In this document: in pieces, positions 25,547 to 33,949 of the stretch
How the letters are laid out: every line of letters begins with the position of its first letter
Position numbering within the stretch: the stretch's first letter is position 1
DNA from: Comamonas resistens
Lineage (GTDB): Bacteria > Pseudomonadota > Gammaproteobacteria > Burkholderiales > Burkholderiaceae_C
DNA length: 64,000 nucleotides
Assembly: GCF_030064165.1 (NCBI RefSeq)
Contig: NZ_CP125947.1
Coordinates: forward strand, 1,302,001-1,366,000
Direction: 5' to 3'
Notes under the pieces: model-generated
The model's input: only the letters and a program-made list of their open reading frames with translations
Told to the model about the DNA's origin: nothing
Databases searched by the model: none
Translations under genes and position numbers: made by a program

Positions 25547-25908
25547 GCTCGTATTCCTCTCGTCGTGCTAGTTATGGGAGTGGTCAGGTCTCTCTTGAGA
25601 CAGGGTGGTGAGAAACGCTGGACTTGCGGGACATAGCCCTGATGTCTTCAGCTGCAAGGCACGGCTTGCAGTGACACGTCTCTACTGTGCCAGCTTAAAT
25701 GCCAAGCTGACGTATTGTTGACGTTTAGTTTTATCAAAACTTGTAACAAACAGCGCATGGACGGCTGCGCATGTTGCAGCTCGCAAGCAACTGTGAATGT
25801 GCTCTCAAAAACATGGCAGGGTATTGAGGTCTGGTGTGTCTGCGGGCTTTGCTGGGCGCAGTACATTACGCAGCGGCATACGCTGGTATGCCATCCATTT
25901 TTAAGGAC
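25547..25908. other. Intergenic stretch with a possible small transcript
   Basis: No protein gene is supported. On the plus strand a sigma-70-like box pair (TTGACG at 25718-25723, TGTAAC at 25742-25747, 18-bp spacer) is followed about 130 bp later by a 7-bp hairpin (ggcatac / gtatgcc, 25875-25892) and a T5 run (25898-25902). Together these could make a small RNA of about 145 nt. A 97-codon open frame here has no family resemblance. Confidence 0.3.
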
Positions 25909-26001
25909 GACTTACGCAAATCAGACTCAGGCAGGAGCTTTGCTTCAAGGCCGCAGTCCTTGGTGCATCCGCCGCGGCGGCCCGACTTGTTTGCGTAAGT
26001 C
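25909..26001. repeat. 93-bp element with 12-bp terminal inverted repeats
   Basis: The ends are perfect inverted repeats (gacttacgcaaa / tttgcgtaagtc). A second, 76-bp element with almost the same ends lies at 34916-34991. The internal sequences differ. They look like MITEs or deletion remnants of an IS. This copy sits directly upstream of the dedA-type gene and overlaps no gene. Confidence 0.6.
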
Positions 26002-26018
26002 CTATTGAGGACCGTGTT

Positions 26019-26672
26019 TTGGAAATCATCCAGTTTCTGATCGACTTCATCCTGCACATCGACAAGCACCTGGAAGCGTTTGTCGTGGCCTACGGGCCCT
26101 GGGTGTATGCCTTGTTGTTCATCATCGTGTTTGTGGAAACCGGCGTCGTGGTCATGCCTTTCCTGCCCGGTGACTCGCTGATGTTCATCGTCGGCGCCTT
26201 GTGCGGTGCAGGCTATATGAGCTATCCGCTGGCGGTTGTGGTGCTGCTGGCCGCCGCGATTCTGGGCGACCAGAGCAATTACACGATAGGCCGTTATCTG
26301 GGTCCCAAGGTGTTTCAGTGGGAAGACTCGCGCTGGTTCAACCGCAAGGCCTTCGACCAGGCGCACAACTTCTATGAGCGCTATGGCGGCGTGACCATCA
26401 TCCTCGCGCGCTTCATGCCGTTCATCCGCACCTTTGCCCCGTTTGTGGCGGGCGTTGCGCACATGAGCCGGGCCAAGTTCAGCATGTTCAATGTGGTGGG
26501 GGCCATTCTGTGGGTGCTTGGCATCAGCGCTGCGGGTTACTTCTTCGGCAATCTGGAATGGGTCAAGAGCAATCTGGAAAAAATCATCTGGGGCCTGATT
26601 CTGGTGCCGGGCCTGATTGCCATTTTCGGTGCCTGGCGTGCCGGCCGTGCCGACAAGGCAAAGGCCGCATGA
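26019..26672 (+). CDS. DedA/SNARE-associated (VTT-domain) membrane protein
   Basis: A 217-residue inner-membrane protein of the DedA family, which flips lipids such as undecaprenyl phosphate and supports envelope pH tolerance. Family signs are FVETGVVVMPFLPGDSLMF (residues about 40-58), the GDQSNYTIGRYLG motif and the FxRFMPxxRTFxPxxAG-type motif FMPFIRTFAPFVAGVA. The start is TTG at 26019-26021, with GAGG 9 nt before it. A repeat element lies just upstream and may influence its promoter. A strong terminator follows at 26741. Confidence 0.92.
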   Translation: MEIIQFLIDFILHIDKHLEAFVVAYGPWVYALLFIIVFVETGVVVMPFLPGDSLMFIVGALCGAGYMSYPLAVVVLLAAAILGDQSNYTIGRYLGPKVFQWEDSRWFNRKAFDQAHNFYERYGGVTIILARFMPFIRTFAPFVAGVAHMSRAKFSMFNVVGAILWVLGISAAGYFFGNLEWVKSNLEKIIWGLILVPGLIAIFGAWRAGRADKAKAA

Positions 26673-26740
26673 TCGGTTCTTGATAGCGCCTGGCGCTTTC
26701 CAGTCAAGGGTTGGGAGCGGATTTGGCTCCTCGGCAATGA

Positions 26741-26766
26741 AAAAGCCCCGATGAATCGGGGCTTTT
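26741..26766. terminator. Bidirectional terminator between dedA and lipoprotein gene
   Basis: An 11-bp stem (aaaagccccga / tcggggctttt) with a 4-nt loop and T runs on both strands. It separates two convergent genes and serves both. Confidence 0.9.
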
Positions 26767-26796
26767 TTGTGGCCGGTGATGGCGGTGGTGCTCTGC

Positions 26797-27012
26797 TTAG
26801 TGGCGCTTGCCCACTTCATTGCCGATCAGTGCACCGGCGGCCGCGCCACCTACGGTGCCCAGCGTGCCACCGAACACGGCATTGCCGACCACGCCGCCAG
26901 CCACGGCGCCTACGCCGGTACCTACCTGGGCGCTGGTGGGGTTGGTCGAGCAGCCGGTCATGATGAGGGTCAGGGCAGTGGCTGCGCTCAGTGCGAGAGT
27001 GCGAAGTTTCAT
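26797..27012 (-). CDS. Small glycine-zipper lipoprotein
   Basis: A 71-residue protein with lipobox IMTGC (Cys at about 21) and a glycine zipper (GTGVGAVAGGVVGNAVFGGTLGTVGGAAAGALIGNEVG in two helices). It is a paralogue of the product of 25304-25546: the last 40 residues are nearly the same. Role unknown; related small lipoproteins are envelope-stress components. Too short for confident family naming beyond glycine-zipper 2TM. Confidence 0.85.
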   Translation of the reverse strand: MKLRTLALSAATALTLIMTGCSTNPTSAQVGTGVGAVAGGVVGNAVFGGTLGTVGGAAAGALIGNEVGKRH

Positions 27013-27166
27013 GGGGACCTCCGAATAGCGGCCGCCGGAAAACGGCCTTCAGGAACATGGCTCCATGTTGAACCTTTTGCCGTTTCCTGTCAGTAGGACA
27101 TGCAGCCAAGCCCCTGTCAAAACAGGCAGGAGGGCCGGCAGGCCCATGCGGTGAGCATCGTGAACA

Positions 27167-27194
27167 AAAAAAGCCCGCGGCAGCGGGCTTTTTT
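27167..27194 (-). terminator. Terminator after amiC
   Basis: A 12-bp stem (aaaaaagcccgc / gcgggctttttt) with a 4-nt loop. It lies 16 bp past the amiC stop on the minus strand. Confidence 0.9.
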
Positions 27195-27209
27195 ACGTCC
27201 GGGCGGCCT

Positions 27210-28748
27210 TCAGACGGAGCGGCTGCGTGCCAGGGGCGGGTTGTGGGCAAAGTATTTGCGAATGCCGGTCATCAGGGCATCGGCCAGCTGTGCCTGATAG
27301 GCGGCGCTGCGCAGCTTGGCCTCTTCCTCGGGGTTGCTGATGAAGGCCGTTTCCACCAGTACGCTGGGAATGTCGGGGGCCTTGAGCACGGCAAAGCCCG
27401 CCTGCTCGACCCGGGCCTTGTGCAGCTTGGCCATGCCGCCGATCTCGCCCAGCAGCGAAGTGCCGAGCTTGAGGCTGTCCTTGATCTGGGCCGTGGTGCT
27501 CATATCCAGCAGCATGCGCTGCACATGCTGGTCCTGCAGCCCGCCCACGTTGAGGCCGCCCACCAGGTCAGCCTGGTTTTCCTTGTTGGCCAGCCAGCGT
27601 GCGGCCGTGCTCGATGCGCCGCGCTCGCTCAGCGCAAACACGCTGGCGCCGCGTGCCGCCGGTGTGGTGAAGGCATCGGCATGGATGCTGATGAACAGAT
27701 CGGCCTGCACGCGGCGGGCTTTGTCCACCCGCGTGGCCAGCGGCACGAAGAAGTCGGCGTCGCGCGTCATGAAGGCACGCATGGGGCTGCCGCCGATGCG
27801 CGAATCATTGATGCGCTCGCGCAGCAGATGGCCGATTTTCAGCACCACATCTTTTTCGCGCAGGCCGCTGGGGCCGGTGGCGCCGGGGTCTTCACCGCCG
27901 TGGCCGGGGTCCAGGGCCACGATGATGATGCGGTCGGTGCTGCGTGAGGTGGCGATATTGGGGGCGGTGCGTGGTGCTGGAGCCGGAGCCGGTACGGGCG
28001 CTGGCGCAGGACGAGGCGCAGGCGGCGGCACCGGGGCCGGTGTGGGGGCTGGGGCCTGAGCAATCGCCACCGGCGGCGCCACGGGCGCGGGAGAGGGCGG
28101 CGTGGAGCGCTGGGCGATCAGATCGCCCAGTGGGTCAGCAGGTGCGGCTGCGACGGCGGGCGGCGGTGTGGTGATGACATTGCCACCTGCGGAGGGCGTC
28201 TGGGCCTTGGTGGTGCCCGTGCCGGCATCACGCAGGCGCTCGCTGATCAGCGCCTCCAGCGGGTCCACGGCCTTGGCCGGATACAGGTCCAGCACCAGGC
28301 GGTGCTTGTAGGGCGCAATGGGGGCCAGCGTGAAGACCTGGGGGCGGGCTTCCTGCTTGAGGTCGATGACCAGGCGCACCACGCCGGGCGCGAACTGGCC
28401 GACGCGGATGCTGGAGATATTGGGGTCGTCGGGTCTAACCTTGGCCACCAGTTCCTTGAGGGCGGGGTTCAGATCCAGCCCTTCCACGTCCACGGCCAGA
28501 CGGGGGGGCGTGGGCACGAAGATGGGCTTGGCGGTCAGCGGGATATCGGATTCCAGCGTGACGCGTGAATAGTCGGGGGCGGGCCAGACGCGCACGGCCA
28601 CGATGCTCGCACCCTGTGCAATATGCTGGCGACCCAGCAGCAGGACCACGCCGCCTGCCTGCAGCAGGCCGCGGCGGGACAGGCCTGGTCGAGACAGACC
28701 CGGTCGGGACAGACCCGAAGAAACCTGGTTGGAATTTGTTTTGCTCAT
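27210..28748 (-). CDS. amiC: N-acetylmuramoyl-L-alanine amidase, AmiC type
   Basis: A 512-residue periplasmic zinc amidase that splits septal peptidoglycan during cell separation. It has a twin-arginine signal (SRRGLLQAG, about residue 24) preceded by a threefold SR(P/R)GL repeat, an AMIN domain (about 50-155), a long Pro/Ala linker (about 180-265) and an Amidase_3 domain (about 270-505) with ALDPGHGGEDPGA, the SIHADAF motif and a late VETAFISNPEEE glutamate. Its ATG overlaps the tsaE stop by 4 bp, so both are co-transcribed; tsaE-amidase-mutL is an old conserved order. Confidence 0.94.
   Translation of the reverse strand: MSKTNSNQVSSGLSRPGLSRPGLSRRGLLQAGGVVLLLGRQHIAQGASIVAVRVWPAPDYSRVTLESDIPLTAKPIFVPTPPRLAVDVEGLDLNPALKELVAKVRPDDPNISSIRVGQFAPGVVRLVIDLKQEARPQVFTLAPIAPYKHRLVLDLYPAKAVDPLEALISERLRDAGTGTTKAQTPSAGGNVITTPPPAVAAAPADPLGDLIAQRSTPPSPAPVAPPVAIAQAPAPTPAPVPPPAPRPAPAPVPAPAPAPRTAPNIATSRSTDRIIIVALDPGHGGEDPGATGPSGLREKDVVLKIGHLLRERINDSRIGGSPMRAFMTRDADFFVPLATRVDKARRVQADLFISIHADAFTTPAARGASVFALSERGASSTAARWLANKENQADLVGGLNVGGLQDQHVQRMLLDMSTTAQIKDSLKLGTSLLGEIGGMAKLHKARVEQAGFAVLKAPDIPSVLVETAFISNPEEEAKLRSAAYQAQLADALMTGIRKYFAHNPPLARSRSV
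28675..28719 (-). repeat. Three tandem 15-bp units in the amiC signal region
   Basis: Units at 28675-28689, 28690-28704 and 28705-28719 differ at only a few positions and encode SRPGL, SRPGL and SRRGL. The last encoded unit supplies the twin-arginine motif. This looks like a recent in-frame tandem duplication of the export signal. Confidence 0.75.
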
Positions 28749-29266
28749 GCCGTCAATGCTTCAAGCACCGTGCATCCTGCGGGGGTACCAGCCTTGAGGG
28801 TCACCTGCCGCTGCACATCGTCAATTGCTTCAATATGGATAGCTATATCCGCAACAGGTGTCACCGCTGCAGCCTTTTCGGGCCATTCTGCCAGCTTGAG
28901 ACCGGCGCTGGCAAAAATGTCACGAAAACCCGCATCTTCCCATTCGCGCGGATCGTCGAAGCGGTAGAAGTCAAAGTGCCAGATGGACAGGTCGCCAGCC
29001 TCGTGCGGCTCCACCACGGCATAGGTCGGGCTCTTGATGCGGCCTTGCACGCCCAGGGCGCGCAGCCAGTGGCGCACCAGCGTGGTCTTGCCTGCACCCA
29101 GGTCGCCGTGCAGCGTGACATAAGCGTTGCGCAGCTGGGGCAGGGCCGCCAGTTGCTGGGCAAAGCGTTCGGTATCTTGTTCGCCCAGCCAGACTATCTG
29201 TCGCTGCGCCAGCGCTTGAGGGGGCTCGCTTCCTACAATTCGGGGGGTATGTTGAGCAGCAGTCAA
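28745..29266 (-). CDS. tsaE: tRNA threonylcarbamoyladenosine biosynthesis ATPase TsaE
   Basis: TsaE is the ATPase that with TsaB and TsaD makes t6A37 in ANN-reading tRNAs. The 173-residue protein has the P-loop GDLGAGKTTLVRHWLRALG, the SPTYAVVEPHE stretch and IWHFDFYR, all diagnostic. I chose the TTG at 29264-29266 because AAGGA lies 5-9 nt upstream of it. This start overlaps the 5' end of the divergent queG gene by 18 bp. Its stop overlaps the amiC start. Confidence 0.9.
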   Translation of the reverse strand: MTAAQHTPRIVGSEPPQALAQRQIVWLGEQDTERFAQQLAALPQLRNAYVTLHGDLGAGKTTLVRHWLRALGVQGRIKSPTYAVVEPHEAGDLSIWHFDFYRFDDPREWEDAGFRDIFASAGLKLAEWPEKAAAVTPVADIAIHIEAIDDVQRQVTLKAGTPAGCTVLEALTA

Positions 29267-30319
29267 TTGATTCCTTTGATGCAAGCCTGGGCTCGCGAGC
29301 TGGGATTTTCCCAAATCGGCGTGGCAGGTGTGGATTTGTCCTCGGCAGAACCTGGTCTGCTGCAGTGGTTGGCGCAGGGGTTTCATGGCGAGATGCATTA
29401 CATGCAGGCCCATGGTTTGAAACGAGCCCGTCCCGCGGAATTAGTTCCCGGCACGGTGAGCGTGATTACCGCGCGCATGGATTATTTACCGCGCGATACG
29501 CCGCCGGGCTGGCAGGCCGTGGAATGGGAGAGACTGCAGCGGCCCGAAGAGGGCATTGTCTCCATCTATGCGCGGGGCCGGGACTATCACAAGGTGCTGC
29601 GCAACCGCCTGCAGAAGCTGGCCGAGCGCATTGCCCAGGAAATCGGCCCTTTTGGCCACCGCGCATTCACCGACTCGGCTCCCGTGCTGGAGGCCGAGCT
29701 GGCCAGCCGCAGCGGCCAGGGCTGGCGCGGCAAGCACACGCTGGTGCTGAGCCGCGATGCCGGGTCGATGTTCTTTCTGGGCGAAATCTATGTGGACTTT
29801 GCGCTGGAGACGACAGAACCTGTCACCGCCCATTGCGGCAACTGCTCGTCCTGCATAGACGTCTGCCCCACGGGCGCGATTGTTGCGCCACACAAGGTCG
29901 ATGCACGCCGCTGCATTTCCTATCTGACCATAGAGCATGCGGGCAGCATTCCCGAAGAGATGCGGCCGCTGCTGGCCAATCGCATCTATGGCTGCGATGA
30001 CTGTCAGCTGGCCTGCCCCTGGAACAAGTTTGCCCAGCCCAGCCAGTTGCCGGACTTCGATGCCCGTGCCGGACTGGCGGGTACGCAGCTGGTGCATTTC
30101 TTCGCCTGGGACGAGGCCACGTTCTTGCGCGTGACCGAAGGCAGCCCGATCCGGCGCATAGGTCATGTGCGCTGGCTGCGTAATGTGGCCGTGGCCCTGG
30201 GCAATGCCTGGCGCGAGACCGGCCAGCCTGAACTCAAGGCCGCGCTGCAAAGCCGGGCAGACCACCCGGATCCCCTGGTGGCCGAACATGTGGCCTGGGC
30301 GCTGACGCAGCGTGCTTGA
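29249..30319 (+). CDS. queG: Epoxyqueuosine reductase QueG
   Basis: QueG is a cobalamin- and Fe-S-dependent enzyme that reduces epoxyqueuosine to queuosine in tRNA. The 356-residue protein has two [4Fe-4S] cysteine clusters (CGNCSSCIDVCPTGAI and CDDCQLACPW) and the N-terminal GFSQIGVAGVDLS stretch. The ATG at 29249 has GGGGGG just before it; an ATG at 29279 is the alternative. It is transcribed away from tsaE, and the two start regions overlap, so each promoter must lie in the other gene. Confidence 0.95.
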   Translation: MLSSSQLIPLMQAWARELGFSQIGVAGVDLSSAEPGLLQWLAQGFHGEMHYMQAHGLKRARPAELVPGTVSVITARMDYLPRDTPPGWQAVEWERLQRPEEGIVSIYARGRDYHKVLRNRLQKLAERIAQEIGPFGHRAFTDSAPVLEAELASRSGQGWRGKHTLVLSRDAGSMFFLGEIYVDFALETTEPVTAHCGNCSSCIDVCPTGAIVAPHKVDARRCISYLTIEHAGSIPEEMRPLLANRIYGCDDCQLACPWNKFAQPSQLPDFDARAGLAGTQLVHFFAWDEATFLRVTEGSPIRRIGHVRWLRNVAVALGNAWRETGQPELKAALQSRADHPDPLVAEHVAWALTQRA

Positions 30320-30354
30320 ATAGGTGTTGAACTGGCCTGTAACGCTTTATAGGT

Positions 30355-30374
30355 AAGCGCTGGCAGCTATCAAA
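30355..30374 (+). repeat. Copy of dispersed AGCTAT repeat
   Basis: The sequence aagcgctggcagctatcaaa is the fullest copy of a short repeat seen at many places in the window (for example 45946, 53648 and 61161). It lies between queG and the AEC gene 3' ends. Confidence 0.5.
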
Positions 30375-30381
30375 TCATTGA

Positions 30382-31290
30382 TCAGATACCGATCAGCCAC
30401 AGCCCGAAAGGCAGGCTGACGGCCCCCAGCATGGTGGACAGCGAGATCAGGCTGGCCACAAACGAGCCTTCGTAGCCCATGCGCACGGCCAGCACATAGC
30501 AGGACGAGGCCGTGGGCAGGCTGGAAAAAGCCATCAGCGCAATTGCCTGCGGCTGGTTGAGCTGGAACAGTCGAATCATGGCAAACGCAATCAGCGGCTG
30601 GATGGCATGTCTTATCAGCAGCAACTCGCCAGCCAGCAGCTTGTTGCTGGCCAGGGCACCGAGCTTGAGGCCGGCGCCTGCCGCCATCAGCCCCAGCGCA
30701 ATCGAGGCCGCACCCAGGCGCGCCACAGGGGCTTCCAGCAGCGCGGGAATCTTCAGGCCAGCGGCATTGAAAAGCAGGGCGCAGACCGTGCTGATGATCA
30801 GCGGGTTGCGCAGCAGGTGGCTGAGGAAATGCTGCTCGCTGCCGCGCGCCATGGGCCAGACCGCCGCCACATTGACCATGGGGACCGACACACCGATCAG
30901 CACCGAGACATAGAGCAATCCGTCCGGCCCAGCCAGGCGCGAGACCAGGGCCAGGGCGATGAAGGAGTTGAAGCGAAAAGCCACCTGTGCGGCTCCGGCA
31001 TAGCTGCGGGCATCGATGCGGCGGCCCAGCAGCGGCAAATGGGGCAGGCTGTAGGTCAGCAAAACACCTAGCAGACCGCCCAGGACGCCGGCGCCCAGTA
31101 ACTGGCTGGCTTCGCCCCATTGGATGGGGTTGCGCGTGATGGAGTGAAACAGCAGCACCGGAAACAGCAGGTAGTACACGAGCTGCTCCACCGCTTGCCA
31201 GATGCTGCGGTTGATGGGCGTGAAGCGGCACAGCACATAGCCCAGCACGATGAGCGCGAAATCGGGGAAAAGCAGTTCGAGATAGTTCAC
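30382..31290 (-). CDS. AEC-family (auxin efflux carrier type) transporter
   Basis: A 302-residue protein with about ten hydrophobic segments. The start NYLELLFPDFALIVLGYVL and the later ALGLMAAGAGLKLG are typical of AEC carriers, which move malonate, malate or other organic acids. The GTG at 31288-31290 gives a start like other family members; a TTG three codons upstream is also possible. No metabolic partner gene is next to it. Substrate unknown. Confidence 0.88.
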   Translation of the reverse strand: MNYLELLFPDFALIVLGYVLCRFTPINRSIWQAVEQLVYYLLFPVLLFHSITRNPIQWGEASQLLGAGVLGGLLGVLLTYSLPHLPLLGRRIDARSYAGAAQVAFRFNSFIALALVSRLAGPDGLLYVSVLIGVSVPMVNVAAVWPMARGSEQHFLSHLLRNPLIISTVCALLFNAAGLKIPALLEAPVARLGAASIALGLMAAGAGLKLGALASNKLLAGELLLIRHAIQPLIAFAMIRLFQLNQPQAIALMAFSSLPTASSCYVLAVRMGYEGSFVASLISLSTMLGAVSLPFGLWLIGI

Positions 31291-31523
31291 GGGCAGCAAG
31301 CATAGGGCCTGGACCGGTGCTGCTTCGCTCTGGGCGCTGCATCTATGTAGTAGTACTTATCTGCAGAAAGCCGCTGGTTCGCCGGCCCTGTTGCGATGGT
31401 TCAAGGTATTGGTTTGAACCTAGGGTAAACACTGGTGGATTCGGGTGAAAAACCGAAGACTCGGGTTTTTTGTGCCACTTAGTATCAAAAGTTCTTTTAT
31501 AGAACTCATAAGGAGACCCCTTC

Positions 31524-32504
31524 ATGAATCGTCGTATGTGCGTGGGCCTGACCATGGCTCTGGCAACCGTAGGTTTTTCGACGGGTGTGATGGCCCAGGC
31601 CAATTACCCCACCAAACCCATCAAATTGCTGGTGCCCTTTGCCGCAGGCGGCACGACCGACATCATTGCCCGCGTGATCGCTGATCCCCTGGGCAAGGAA
31701 CTGGGCCAGCCCGTGATCGTGGACAACAAGGGCGGCGGCGGCGGCGTGATCGGTGCGCTGGAAACCTCGCGCCAGAAGCCCGATGGCTACAACCTGGGCA
31801 TTTCCACGCTCTCGACCATGGCCACCAACCCGGCTATCAACCCCAAGACCCCCTACAACCCGCTGACGGACTTCACGCCCATCATCAATATTGCGGCCAC
31901 GCCCAATGTGATCGCCGTGAACCCGAAGTTCGCGGGTAGCGCCAATTACAAGGCATTCGAGGCCGAGCTCAAGGGCCATCCCGGCAAGTATTCCTATGGC
32001 TCCTCGGGTACCGGCGGCATCCAGCACATGCTGATGGAGCTGTACAAGTCGCTGACCGGCATCCAGATGACCCATGTGCCCTATCGCGGTGCAGGTCCCG
32101 CCCTGAACGACGCTGTTGCCGGCCAGATCCCCATGATTCTGGACAACCTGCCCTCGGCTCTGCCTTTCATCAAGGACGGCCGCCTCAAGGCTGTGGCCGT
32201 GGCTGCCCCTCAGCGCCTAGCGGTGCTGCCCGATGTGCCTACCTTCAAGGAAGTGGGTCTGGAGCAGGTCAACCGCATGGCTTCCTATGGCATTCTGGGC
32301 CCCAAGGGCATGGACAAGGCCACGGTCGACAAGATCAATGCCGCCGTGCGCAAGGTGCTGCAGGACCCGGCAGTGAAGAAGCGCATCGAGGACACCGGTT
32401 CGCTGGTGGTCGGCAACACGCCTGCAGAGTTCTCCAAGGAACTCAAGGACGAGTACGAAACCTACAAGCAGGTCGTGGCCAAGCAGAAGCTGACGCTGGA
32501 CTAA
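31524..32504 (+). CDS. Bug-family tripartite tricarboxylate receptor
   Basis: A 326-residue periplasmic receptor with signal peptide (cleavage after VMA, residue 24). Family landmarks are IKLLVPFAAGGTTDIIAR, NKGGGGGVIGALE and HVPYRGAGPALNDAVAGQ. The ATG is preceded by AAGGAGACCCC, a strong ribosome site. It is monocistronic, bounded by a terminator at 32563. No TctAB genes are near, so it presumably shares membrane partners encoded elsewhere or acts as a sensor. Ligand unknown. Confidence 0.93.
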   Translation: MNRRMCVGLTMALATVGFSTGVMAQANYPTKPIKLLVPFAAGGTTDIIARVIADPLGKELGQPVIVDNKGGGGGVIGALETSRQKPDGYNLGISTLSTMATNPAINPKTPYNPLTDFTPIINIAATPNVIAVNPKFAGSANYKAFEAELKGHPGKYSYGSSGTGGIQHMLMELYKSLTGIQMTHVPYRGAGPALNDAVAGQIPMILDNLPSALPFIKDGRLKAVAVAAPQRLAVLPDVPTFKEVGLEQVNRMASYGILGPKGMDKATVDKINAAVRKVLQDPAVKKRIEDTGSLVVGNTPAEFSKELKDEYETYKQVVAKQKLTLD

Positions 32505-32562
32505 GCCTCTGATCCGCTGACTGTTTTGCTATTGAAATAAAAGCGGATACCGCTGATGCAAC

Positions 32563-32594
32563 AAGCCCGAAGAGCCCAAAAGGCCTTCGGGCTT
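32563..32594 (+). terminator. Terminator after Bug receptor gene
   Basis: A 10-bp stem (aagcccgaag / cttcgggctt) with a 12-nt loop and a short T-rich tail (tttgttatt), 58 bp past the stop. Confidence 0.7.
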
Positions 32595-32672
32595 TGTTAT
32601 TGCCGCTGAGCCGCCCCACAGCAACAAGTGGCCCCTTGGGGGCACCCGACACAGGGCCGCAGGGCACCTTTT

Positions 32673-33890
32673 TCAGGCGGTCAGCCACTCCCAGCGCGGA
32701 ACCTCGCGTGCATTCAGATTGGCGATTCGTGTTTCACCCAGCTCTTTATTGAGGTGAATGGGTTGCCAGTCGGGAAGGCGGCTCTCGTCTTCTGGCCCGG
32801 CCCAAGACCGGTGCTGTGCGTCTTCGAGCGCATTGAGCAGCCGGTTGGCATGCGTGACCACGATCAGCTGGGTCTGGCGCGCAGCCTGCGCAATCAGGCG
32901 GCCCAGCGCGGGCAGCAGATCGGGGTGCAGGCTGGTTTCAGGCTCGTTGAGTACCAGCAATTGCGGCGGGCGTGGGCTGAGCAGGGCTGCAATCAGCAGC
33001 AGATAGCGCAGCGTGCCGTCGGACAGCTCGGCTGCGCTCAAGGGGCGCAGCAGACCCGGCTGGTGCATCTGCAGCATCAGCCGCCCGCCTTCGCTGGCGA
33101 TGGCCAGACTGGCGCCGGAGAAGGCGTCGGCCACGGCTTGCTGCAAGGCCTCGTCGTCGCCGATTTGCTGGATGGTGAGCAAGGCCGCCGCCATGTCATG
33201 GCCATCGCCGCTGAGCACGGGCGTGTAGCAACCCAGTTGAGGCTGGCGCGCCGGGGCGTCGGCATCGGTGCGGAAATGGTCGTAGAAGCGCCAGGCCCGG
33301 ATTTCCTCGCGCAAGCTGATGATCTCGGGTGCACCTCGAGGGTCTACCAGCTCGGTCATCATGCTGGCCCAGCACGCAACGGGGCGCTCCAGCGTCTGCC
33401 AGCCGCTGTCCGTGCGCAGCCGGATGGCCGGGCCCTTGCGCTCCACCAGCAGGCTGGAGGGGCGGCGTATGGGGCCGGCCCAGACGGCCTCGGCCTTGAT
33501 TTCCGGGTCTTGCATAAAGGGCTTGGGCACGCTCGATGGCGCGGGGCGGCCCAGTGCGCTGGCATAGCTCAGGCCGTCTGCGCCATGGCTGGCAAAGCCC
33601 AGCTCCAGCCGCTCGGTCTTCTGGCGTACCGTGCCTTGCACGGGCTGTTCGCCACGGCGCATGGCCGGGCTGATTTCCTCGGGGCCGGCCCAGAGCGTGG
33701 AAGGCAGACCGCCTTCGCGCACTAGCGATTGCACGGCGCCGCCATAGGCAATATCGCCGAGCAGCCGCAATGATTTGTAGACGCTGCTTTTGCCGCTGCC
33801 GTTGGGGCCGGTCACCACCGTCAGGCGGCCCAGCGGCAGGATCAGGCGGCGCAGGCTGCGGTAGTTGGCAATGGCAAGAGTCGAAAGCAT
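32673..33890 (-). CDS. AAA-family (RecF/SMC-like) ATPase
   Basis: A 405-residue predicted ATPase of the AAA_21 type. It opens with LAIANYRSLRRLILPLGRLTVVTGPNGSGKSS (Walker A at about residue 27) and near its C-terminus has the signature-like ELSDGTLRYLLLIAALLS, Walker B LLVLNEPETSLHPDLLPALG and the sensor LIVVTHANRLL. There is no long coiled coil and no TOPRIM domain. It stands alone, divergent from xerD, with no nuclease or toxin partner. The ATG at 33888-33890 fits the family start. Role unknown; DNA-linked ATPase is inferred. Confidence 0.85.
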   Translation of the reverse strand: MLSTLAIANYRSLRRLILPLGRLTVVTGPNGSGKSSVYKSLRLLGDIAYGGAVQSLVREGGLPSTLWAGPEEISPAMRRGEQPVQGTVRQKTERLELGFASHGADGLSYASALGRPAPSSVPKPFMQDPEIKAEAVWAGPIRRPSSLLVERKGPAIRLRTDSGWQTLERPVACWASMMTELVDPRGAPEIISLREEIRAWRFYDHFRTDADAPARQPQLGCYTPVLSGDGHDMAAALLTIQQIGDDEALQQAVADAFSGASLAIASEGGRLMLQMHQPGLLRPLSAAELSDGTLRYLLLIAALLSPRPPQLLVLNEPETSLHPDLLPALGRLIAQAARQTQLIVVTHANRLLNALEDAQHRSWAGPEDESRLPDWQPIHLNKELGETRIANLNAREVPRWEWLTA

Positions 33891-33949
33891 GGCGGGCGAA
33901 GGAGTGGGCGCGGTCCATGGTAGCAGCGCCAGCGTGTACGCTTGAGGCC

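Noticed and set aside
25715..26008. A 97-codon open frame upstream of the dedA-type gene
   Set aside because: Runs through the inverted-repeat element and a hairpin, has no ribosome site and no family resemblance.
28675..28719. CRISPR-like tandem repeat
   Set aside because: Units are 15 bp, directly adjacent and in frame within amiC; there are no spacers.
32597..32660. Fourth copy of the 3'-end repeat near the AAA ATPase stop
   Set aside because: It shares only a ccccttggggg hairpin and general GC-richness with the other copies; similarity too weak to include.
32673..33890. Possible anti-phage ATPase
   Set aside because: Walker and signature motifs are real, but no nuclease, TOPRIM domain or effector gene is adjacent; defence role unsupported.
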